DNA of 64,000 nt, taken from NCBI GenBank assembly GCA_945861535.1, contig CAMAUZ010000038.1, forward strand, positions 1-64,000. The letters run 5' to 3'. This DNA is from Akkermansia muciniphila. Its GTDB lineage: Bacteria > Verrucomicrobiota > Verrucomicrobiia > Limisphaerales > BJHT01. Of this stretch, positions 58,501 to 64,000 are shown in pieces. Made by a program: the position numbers and the translations under genes. Each line of letters begins with the position of its first letter. Position 1 is the first letter of the stretch. The notes below the pieces were generated by a model. The model was not told the DNA's origin and did no database searches. It saw only the letters and a program-made list of their open reading frames with translations.

Positions 58501-61500
58501 TGCTCCACGGCACGTCGATGCGGCGCGAGTCGAGGTAGGCGCGGTTCTCGCGGACCTGCGTGACGTGCAGCGTGAAGCCGCCGCGCATGGCTTCGGTGAC
58601 GGCGTGCTTGACGCCGGCCTGCGTGTGACCGGGCTTGGTCCAGTAACGCTGGAGCATCTTGCCGCGATGCTCGATCTCGATGAAGGCGCGGCCCGCGTCG
58701 TAGCCGGTGCCCCAGAGCGCGAGGAATTCCTTGCCTGGCTCGCTGCTCCACGCGGGCGCGGCGAGCAGGTGCGGGATGCGAATGGCGAGGCGGGTGTCTT
58801 CGGGATTGAGGATTTGCAACGGGAGGCGCGCGGTGACTTTTTTGCCGAAGCGATCCTGCGTTTCAAGCAGCGCGCGATACGCGCCGACACCGAGTTTGAA
58901 GGTGAGCGTGAGGTTGCCTTCCTTGTCGGTGGTAAAGCCGCGTTCCGCGACGACCTCGCCGAGCGGCCACGAATTGGGATTGGAAAGATCGGCCTCGGAG
59001 CCGTTGCGGCCGTGGTCCTGCAACGCGGGGCGCTGCACCTGCTCGGGCTGTTTGAGGCGGTAGATTTTCACGTTGCCCTCGGCGAGCGCGGGTTCGCCAT
59101 CGAGCGTGCGGGTCGCAATGCGGAGGTCGGTGGGCTTGGCTTCCACGAGCCAGTCGGCGGCGCTGAGCGTGGCGGCGAGGGCGGTGTAGCCGACGTTGAC
59201 CGAGCGGTCGGCGGAGCGCGTTTCGCCGCTGGAATCGGTGACATCCGCGTGGACGCTGAAGACAAACGTCGGCTCGTCTTTCTCGGGAATCGCGAGGTCG
59301 GGCTTGGCGGGAAACTCGATGACGAAAGTGCCGTCGTTTTTGGTTGTGGCGGTGCCGCTGGCGATTTCCTGGCTCGAGGTGTTGCGCGGCGGACCCCAAT
59401 AAAACCACCCCCACCACACGGGCCAGCGCACGTTGCGGATGACGCGGTATTTCACCTTCGCGCCGTCGATGGCCGCACCGGTGTAGCTCGCGGCGGTGCC
59501 GGTGAGGGAGACGGTTTCGTTGAGCTTCGCCGCGGTTTTGGGCGCGGCGAGGGTGACCTGAAATTTCGGGCGCTTGTATTCCTCGACCTGCACGCGCGCG
59601 GAGCCGTTGGGGCCGTTCTGCACGAAGAGGCGCATCGCGCCCATGAGGCGGTCGCGCGGCGCGGTGAAGCTGCCGGTGAAGGAGCCGTAGTCGTTGCAGC
59701 GGGTTTCCTGCCGGGCGATTTCCTTCCCGTTCGGATCGGCGAAAATCACGGTGAGCGTCTGGCCGGCGAGGGTCTCGTAATTGTCGCGCTCCTGATCGAC
59801 GGCGAGGCAGATGCCCTTGTATTGCACGAACTGGCCGGGCCGGTAGAGCGCGCGGTCGGTGAAGAAAATGGTCTGCGTGTTCGGGCGCGGGGTGCCGCGG
59901 GCGTAGGAGTAGATGTCCTGCGAGGAGCCGATTTGACGGCCCTGGTGAACGGCCTTGAGGAGGTAGCCCCGACCGGGTTGCGTGGCGAAGGAGAAGAAGC
60001 CGTTGGTGTCCGTGGCGAGCTTCGGCGCGGCGACGCGGTCGCCCTGGTTGGTGAGCTGCCACGAGAGGACGTCGGCGCCTTTCACCGGCTCGCCGGAGTT
60101 GGCTTCGAGGACGAAGCCTTCGATCTGGCCGCTGCGCGGGCGGACGATGAGGGCGAGGTCGCTGACCCAGATGTCGGTGTAGCTGACCATGTTGTCGGCG
60201 TCGCCAAACTTGGGATCGTGGCTCGAGACGAGAAAATAGAAGCCGGGCTTGAGCTGGGTGGGCGCGGGGAGTTGCTCGGTGCGCTGCTTGTAGTCGGTGG
60301 TGGCGGGGAGTTTGGCGGACCATTCGAGGGTGGGCTTTTTGGCGAGGAGTTCCTTGCGCTCCGCGTCGTTGAGATACTCGGGACGGCTGTGGCGGCGCTG
60401 GAGGAAGACATCCCAATCGTAGGCGACGGCGCGGAAATACACGGTGGTGACGTTGCGATAGTGGACGGAAATCTTCGGCCACGGCGCGTTCCAGATGCGC
60501 TCGGTATTGATCTGGGCGGACTTGGCTTCGATGGACGAGACGAGATTTTTGCACTGCTTGCCGCCGACGCTGGTGGGGAAAACTTTCGCGCCGCGCAGGG
60601 CGAGCGTGCGGGCTTCGACGAGGTCGCCCTCGGATTGGAGCGCCTGCGCCCATTCATAAAGGGCCCGGGCGGAGAGTTCGTGATCTGCCCATTGATCCAC
60701 GAAGGCTTTCATCGCTGCTTTGAAACGCGCGTCCTTGGATTCGCCGCGCGCGACATTGCGACCCCAGACCAGGCGCGCGAGGTCGGCGTCGAGCAGCGCG
60801 GTGGGATTGGCGTCGTTGGCGTGGAAGCGCAGAAGCTCCTGATAGAGGCGGATGGCTTTGAGCGCGGGGGCGTTCGTGTCCGTGGTCGCGGGCTGCCACG
60901 CGAGGAACGCGGCGACGGCGGAGAAGATCGGACTTTCGGCGGCGATCTCGAAGGCATCGGAAGGCCGGGCGGCGGCCTGTTCGCCCGAGGTGTAGAAGTG
61001 CAGCGCATCGTGCGCGATGAAGTCGTAGAGCGTCGGGCGGTAGGAGTCGGGGAGGGAGCCTTTCTGGAGCAGCGCATCGAAGCTCGCGATGGGCGTGGCT
61101 TTCAGCACCGCATCAGCAGCGAGGGCGGCGGTGAAGTGTTTGTCGATCTCGGCAAACAGGCGCGGCAAATCCCAGGTCGTGAAGTCTTTGCCCGGCTCGA
61201 CCGCGGTGGCCGTGCGGTTCATGAAGCGCCAGCGGTTCTGCTGGAAGTAGTGCCAGTACCAATTGGCGAGAATGGTGGTGAGGACGGGCTTGAGTTCGGC
61301 GGGGGCCTTCCCGATTTCGGCTTCGAGACGCGTGATTTTCTCCTCGGGTTTGTTGCCCTCGATGTTGCCCTGGAGCGCGATCTTGCGGGCGATGGCCTTG
61401 GCGGCCTCGGCGTACGCTTTCTCGACGGTGGCGGCGGTGATGATCGGTTCGAGCGCGTCGATGGCGCTCTTGGGGAGGCCCTGGTTGATGGCTTCATCGA

Positions 61501-61609
61501 CCTTTTTCCATTGGGCATCGCGCGGCGCGGCGGGGAGCGGGGTGGTCATGGTGGCAAGGAGGACGAGGGTGACAAGGACCGGGCGGACGACTGAATTCAA
61601 AGCTCTCAT
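55559..61609 (-). CDS. Giant bacterial alpha-2-macroglobulin
   Basis: A 2016-residue envelope protein of the bacterial alpha-2-macroglobulin (MG domain) family. The signal region is MRALNSVVRPVLVTLVLLA. A helical N-terminal region of about 350 residues precedes MG-type domains, including YRPGQFVQYKGI, typical of MG2. A Met/Ala/Gly-rich low-complexity stretch (about 1165-1225) precedes the complement-like part (FFFPQLVSDKNGEVKLEFTMPEALTRWRFLG). The thioester-type motif C1479-S-E-Q is present (FPHACSEQIFSR), so trapping of attacking proteases by a covalent bond is possible. The usual partner, a penicillin-binding protein 1C gene, is not adjacent. An anti-protease defence at the cell surface is inferred from the family. 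Confidence 0.92.
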   Translation of the reverse strand: MRALNSVVRPVLVTLVLLATMTTPLPAAPRDAQWKKVDEAINQGLPKSAIDALEPIITAATVEKAYAEAAKAIARKIALQGNIEGNKPEEKITRLEAEIGKAPAELKPVLTTILANWYWHYFQQNRWRFMNRTATAVEPGKDFTTWDLPRLFAEIDKHFTAALAADAVLKATPIASFDALLQKGSLPDSYRPTLYDFIAHDALHFYTSGEQAAARPSDAFEIAAESPIFSAVAAFLAWQPATTDTNAPALKAIRLYQELLRFHANDANPTALLDADLARLVWGRNVARGESKDARFKAAMKAFVDQWADHELSARALYEWAQALQSEGDLVEARTLALRGAKVFPTSVGGKQCKNLVSSIEAKSAQINTERIWNAPWPKISVHYRNVTTVYFRAVAYDWDVFLQRRHSRPEYLNDAERKELLAKKPTLEWSAKLPATTDYKQRTEQLPAPTQLKPGFYFLVSSHDPKFGDADNMVSYTDIWVSDLALIVRPRSGQIEGFVLEANSGEPVKGADVLSWQLTNQGDRVAAPKLATDTNGFFSFATQPGRGYLLKAVHQGRQIGSSQDIYSYARGTPRPNTQTIFFTDRALYRPGQFVQYKGICLAVDQERDNYETLAGQTLTVIFADPNGKEIARQETRCNDYGSFTGSFTAPRDRLMGAMRLFVQNGPNGSARVQVEEYKRPKFQVTLAAPKTAAKLNETVSLTGTAASYTGAAIDGAKVKYRVIRNVRWPVWWGWFYWGPPRNTSSQEIASGTATTKNDGTFVIEFPAKPDLAIPEKDEPTFVFSVHADVTDSSGETRSADRSVNVGYTALAATLSAADWLVEAKPTDLRIATRTLDGEPALAEGNVKIYRLKQPEQVQRPALQDHGRNGSEADLSNPNSWPLGEVVAERGFTTDKEGNLTLTFKLGVGAYRALLETQDRFGKKVTARLPLQILNPEDTRLAIRIPHLLAAPAWSSEPGKEFLALWGTGYDAGRAFIEIEHRGKMLQRYWTKPGHTQAGVKHAVTEAMRGGFTLHVTQVRENRAYLDSRRIDVPWSNKNLDIRWEHFTSKLLPNQKETWTAIISGPGANKAVAEMAATLYDESLDAFLPHRWLNRFSFFRQDHASGHAAFANQTKYFQHIRGYWRQDMEGIEMTYRSFPPDLTVNLWGYGYFGRGRGLGGMAPGMQMMRKSAAKGEAQMEMAAAAPMSAAVAMDAAPMNAAGEGLAQNRAQLGATDKQASAARRDAGPGGGEGAGGDAPDLSKISARKNLNESAFFFPQLVSDKNGEVKLEFTMPEALTRWRFLGFAHDRQLRSGFIEAHAVTAKDIMVQPNPPRFLREGDALEFTVKVSNQTDTPQTGRVRLTLNDAATLAPADAALGNTSPEQNFTIAAKESRSFSWRLKVPDGLGFLTYKAVGASAKASDGEEGFLPVLPRRILVTESLPLPIRNAGTRQFDFKKLQASGVSDTLRHQSLSVQMVSQPAWYAVMALPYLMEFPHACSEQIFSRLYANSLARSIAVSDPKIRRIFDLWRNTPALDSPLEKNQDLKSVMLEETPWFRQAMNESQARKNVGVLFEDNRMNNEINRALKQLTEMQLPDGQWPWFPGGRGNDFITLHITTGFGRLRHLGVDLNAAPAIRSLTALDAWIDRTYREILKHGRKDDNHLSSTIALYLYGRSFFLKDKAIDPAHKEAVDYFLAQARKHWLALANRQSQGHLAIALKRVADFTKAADPTPVAILRSIKERSVSNEELGRFWRDTEFSWWWYHAPIETQALMIEAFAEVTNDTQAVEDCQVWLLKQKQTQDWKTTKATADAVYALLLRGRNQLASDALVEVSLGGQTLKPQKTEAGTGFYEKRFTGPEIQPALGQITVKKIDAGVSWGSVHWQYLEDMTKVTPHEGTPLKLKKALYTKTVTKAGPVLEPVRGALAVGDELVVRIELRTDRDMEYVHLKDQRGSGLEPMNVISRYRYQDGLGYYETTRDTASHFFIDYLPKGVYVFEYSTRVVHRGDYQSGIADIQCMYAPEFNSHSESFGLSVK

Positions 61610-62623
61610 AACAAGGTCGGTGACGCGACGGATTCGGATTGGTGCAACTGCTGGCGCGGACCCTAACAACCGCGACGGGAAAGGGAACACGCAAAGCCGG
61701 CAGGTTCGACGGGAGAAACGCGGATTTGCTCCGGGCGGAGCGGGAAGGATTCACGGAATTGTCGTTGAATGTCGGAACTCCCAGCCAATGCCCGGCCCGG
61801 AGCGCGCGCACTTGCGAAGTCGCCGCGACATGCCGCCGCCCCTGATTCCAGGCGGCGCCGCGACCCAAGGAGCGCGGCTGTGTCCGCCGAGGACCAGTCG
61901 CAGCGACCCCGAAACGTCGTGGGTGTCCGTCGAAATCAGACGCTTCCCGTGCGGCCAACCCGCTGCGGTTGGCGCTCCGCGCACACACGCCGCGCTCCGG
62001 GGAAAATTCTCGCGGCGTGTGAGGAATTCGGAGCGCGGCATTTATGCCGCTCGAGCGTGAGAAGTTCGGGCATGTTCGGACCCGCGACGACGTTCGAACG
62101 GTGAAGCGGCGTAAACGCCGCGCTTCTTGAGTTGCACTCAGATCCCTGCGACCGGGAGTGATTCCCCGCGTCCTTTCCCCGCCCCGATCAGGGAGAGAAT
62201 TCCAGCAATCCAAGTTCGCGCATGAATTCCAGAACCATCCAACGGGAGGAGCGCCGAGCATCGCTGGGCACGATGCTGGCGGCGTGGTCTCGGGCCGAGC
62301 AATGCTCGGCGCTCCGAATCGTGGGAGTGTGTGGTGCCATGTGCCGGTCCCGTGGGGCAGGCTTCCAGCCTGGCGGGTTGGGCCGCAACCGTGCCGCCCC
62401 TTCCCGCGGCAGACGCGCGGGGCAGCGAAACCTGGAACACGGGGCAGGGATGCCCCGCGAACTGGCAGGCAAGGATGCCTGCTCCACACGCGAGCAACAG
62501 GAACCAGCCCGCGTGCCAGAAACCGAGATGCGCCTATTCTCGGATCCCTCCTGAATCCGCCTTGCCGCCGACACCTCCGCCGGTCAATTTCCGACCGCCC
62601 TCCACGGAGCACTGAAACAAACC
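61610..62623. repeat. One kilobase of intergenic repeats before the defence-type locus
   Basis: No gene is supported. Positions 61865-62035 hold the GGAGCGCGGCTGTGTCCGCC palindrome family, followed by GAGCGCGGCATTTATGCCGC and GGCGTAAACGCCGCGC. Positions 62260-62325 have CCGAGCATCGCTGGGC and GAGCAATGCTCGGCGC palindromes. Positions 62350-62487 have GGGGCAGGCTTCCAGCCTGG and GGCAGGCAAGGATGCCTGC. The promoter for hsdM is expected near 62550-62620. Confidence 0.65.
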
Positions 62624-63505
62624 ATGGCCCGCACTAAAACCAACGCGACCGCCCAGTCCACCGCCACCATCGGCTTCGAGGCCAAGCTCTGGCTCGCCGC
62701 CGACAAGCTGCGCAACAACATGGACGCGGCGGAATACAAGCACGTCGTCCTTGGCCTCATCTTCCTCAAATACATCTCCGACACGTTCGAGGAGCACCGC
62801 GCCAAGCTCCTCGCCGGAGAGGGCGACTACGCCGGGGCCAATGCCGAAGACCCCGACGAGCCGAGCGGAGCGAGACAGCCTGCCGCAGGCAGCCCGAAGG
62901 GGCAGCGCGGAGGCGCTGAGCAATACAAAGCCGAGAACGTCTTCTGGGTGCCTGCCGATGCCCGCTGGCCCCACCTTCAGGGGTCGGCCAAACTTTCCAC
63001 CATCGGCAAGAGTGTCGATGACGCCATGGTCGCCATCGAGCGCGACAACCCGCGCCTCAAGGGCGTCCTGCCCAAGGACTACGCCCGCCCCGGCCTCGAC
63101 AAACACCGCCTCGGCGAACTCATCGACGTCATCGCCACCATCGAACTCACCGCCGCCAGCGAAGGCGAGAAGGCCCACCGCTCCGTCGATCTGCTCGGCC
63201 GCGTTTATGATTGGAGCGGAGCGACAAAGACTGCCGCAGGCAGCCCGAAGGGTGAGCGCGGCGGCGCTCATCAATATTTCCTCACCCGCTTCGCCAGCGC
63301 CGAGGGCAAGAACGGCGGCCAGTTCTACACCCCGTCCTGCGTCGTGCGCTGCCTCGTCGAGATGCTCGCCCCCTACAAAGGCCGCATCTACGACCCCTGC
63401 TGTGGTTCAGGTGGAATGTTCGTCCAATCCGCAAAATTCGTCGAATCCCACGGCGGCAAGCGTCGCTTCAATTTCGAAAACGCTGTGAACTTCTCCCTCA
63501 ACTAA
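62624..63505 (+). CDS. hsdM: Truncated type I restriction-modification methylase subunit with two in-frame inserts
   Basis: A 293-residue protein covering only the front of HsdM (the family is about 500 residues). The helical N-terminal domain ([34 protein letters not shown]) and the SAM-binding motif I ([13 protein letters not shown], residues 256-268) are present. The catalytic NPPY/F motif and everything after it are missing, replaced by a short unrelated tail ([15 protein letters not shown]). Methylation activity is therefore not expected. Residues 80-100 and 197-217 are near-identical 21-residue inserts with no place in the family. The stop TAA abuts the ATG of the next gene. I consider it a relic or a non-catalytic remnant. 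Confidence 0.88.
   Translation: MARTKTNATAQSTATIGFEAKLWLAADKLRNNMDAAEYKHVVLGLIFLKYISDTFEEHRAKLLAGEGDYAGANAEDPDEPSGARQPAAGSPKGQRGGAEQYKAENVFWVPADARWPHLQGSAKLSTIGKSVDDAMVAIERDNPRLKGVLPKDYARPGLDKHRLGELIDVIATIELTAASEGEKAHRSVDLLGRVYDWSGATKTAAGSPKGERGGAHQYFLTRFASAEGKNGGQFYTPSCVVRCLVEMLAPYKGRIYDPCCGSGGMFVQSAKFVESHGGKRRFNFENAVNFSLN
62861..62923 (+). repeat. 63-bp in-frame insert 1 in hsdM
   Basis: Sixty-three bases encode [20 protein letters not shown] after a Pro. They contain two hairpins, GCCTG-CCG-CAGGC and AGCGC-GGAG-GCGCT. The insert falls immediately before a Tyr (YKAENVFW), between residues that are contiguous in normal HsdM. The copy at 63212-63274 has the same length and about 85 percent the same bases by eye. 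Confidence 0.85.
63212..63274 (+). repeat. 63-bp in-frame insert 2 in hsdM
   Basis: Sixty-three bases encode [20 protein letters not shown] after a Trp, with hairpins CTGCC-GCA-GGCAG and GAGCGC-GGCG-GCGCTC. It interrupts the normally contiguous GRVY-(E/D)-YFL segment, again exactly before a Tyr. Same reading phase as insert 1. Confidence 0.87.
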
Positions 63506-64000
63506 ATGCCCACGCCAACCAACAACTCCGGCCTGCGCGACAATCACACACGGGGAACGGTCGCGGACTTTCTGCGGGCGAAAACGCAAAGCGGATCGAA
63601 GCTCTCCATCGTCTCCGCCTACTTCACCATCTACGCCTACGATGCGCTCAAGGTAGAACTCGACCGCATCGAACACCTCGACTTCCTCTTCGGTGAGCCG
63701 TCATTCGTGAACCGACTCGACCCGAGCAAGACCGAGAAAAAAGCCTTCATCATCGACGCCGCCGGTTTGGAACTCTCGAACAAGCTCCAGCAGAAACGCG
63801 TCGCCAAGGAGTGCGCCGACTGGATTGAGCGCAAGGTGGACATCAAGACCATCAAGCAATCCAACCTCCTTCACGGAAAGATGTATCACGTCGCCACAGC
63901 GGGCGTGGAAGACGCCATCCTTGGCAGCTCCAACTTCACCGTGCGCGGTCTCGGCCTCGGCAACGCGGGGAACAACATCGAGCTGAACCTCATCGTTGAC
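63506..64000 (+). CDS. Phospholipase D-like domain protein, N-terminal part (runs off the window)
   Basis: The first 165 residues of a longer protein, starting MPTPTNNSGLRDNHTRGTVA directly at the hsdM stop (TAA-ATG). It has the HKD signature of the phospholipase D superfamily: H123-G-K125 (LLHGKMYHV), with GSSNFT at 140-145 following. As I recall, proteins with this N-terminus are usually PLD-type nucleases fused to a DEAD/SNF2 helicase and found in restriction or defence islands. The helicase part would be beyond position 64000, so the fusion is an expectation only. Confidence 0.85.
   Translation, partial: MPTPTNNSGLRDNHTRGTVADFLRAKTQSGSKLSIVSAYFTIYAYDALKVELDRIEHLDFLFGEPSFVNRLDPSKTEKKAFIIDAAGLELSNKLQQKRVAKECADWIERKVDIKTIKQSNLLHGKMYHVATAGVEDAILGSSNFTVRGLGLGNAGNNIELNLIVD

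Noticed and set aside
55589..61594. A 2001-residue open frame on the plus strand opposite the alpha-2-macroglobulin gene
   Set aside because: It is an antisense shadow in GC-rich DNA, made almost only of Gly, Ala, Val, Glu, Asp and Phe, and has no recognisable domain; the minus strand encodes a clear multi-domain protein.
61640..62620. Several short frames in the repeat-filled gap before hsdM
   Set aside because: They translate palindromic repeats and have no convincing start, domain or composition.
1..64000. tRNA, rRNA, riboswitch or known small RNA genes
   Set aside because: None was recognised by eye on either strand; hairpins seen are explained by repeats or terminators.

Overview
The window is high-GC chromosomal DNA from a member of the Verrucomicrobiota, or a close PVC relative. 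The evidence is its gene content. It has paired 'planctomycete-type' cytochrome c / DUF genes (DUF1592 with DUF1552; two DUF1549/DUF1553 genes with two DUF1501 genes). It also has a PEP-CTERM protein, a secreted protein with Ig-like and LamG domains, a DUF1080 protein, a giant alpha-2-macroglobulin and a GxxExxY protein. No rRNA, tRNA, CRISPR array, phage or transposase gene was recognised.

Layout. 0.3-12 kb: DUF1592/DUF1552 pair, Ig/LamG protein, exonuclease III, FAD oxidoreductase, LarA-like racemase. 12-25 kb: SKI2-like helicase, Gre-type factor, receiver-HDOD protein, EboD-like sugar phosphate cyclase, a small gene with a decayed second copy either side of a PEP-CTERM gene, a cytochrome/monooxygenase/TPR protein, an ABC exporter and a PfpI protein. 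26.7-30.2 kb: a striking two-copy minus-strand module, namely a secreted transglutaminase-like protein, a 56-residue protein and a stand-alone receiver. The downstream copy has lost the enzyme core and part of the receiver. 30.6-40 kb: Nif3, cupin, N-acyl-D-amino-acid deacylase-like hydrolase, glycolate oxidase glcD-glcE-glcF, and a secreted caspase-like protein overlapping a tiny lipoprotein gene. 40-52 kb: the two DUF1549/1553 + DUF1501 sets, one interrupted by a GxxExxY gene between repeats and the other by two small AT-richer genes whose ends look like integron gene cassettes. 52-64 kb: YgiQ radical SAM protein, hypothetical protein, 2016-residue alpha-2-macroglobulin, then a defence-type locus with a truncated hsdM and the start of a phospholipase D-like protein.

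A second theme is repeats. Nearly every long intergenic gap is filled with palindromic repeat families, many recurring at several places in the window. Several have entered coding sequence in frame: twice in hsdM (63 bp each), once in the ABC exporter linker, once in a DUF1553 protein, and once at the N-terminus of a DUF1501 protein. Two gaps carry MITE-like elements with inverted ends and a central 32-bp palindrome.

The metabolic genes fit an aerobic heterotroph that degrades polymers and imports or oxidises small organic acids. The paired DUF sets are typical secreted proteins of this phylum and their biochemical role is not established. Start codons were refined by eye from signal peptides, family N-termini and overlaps; all domain calls are by pattern recognition, without database searches.
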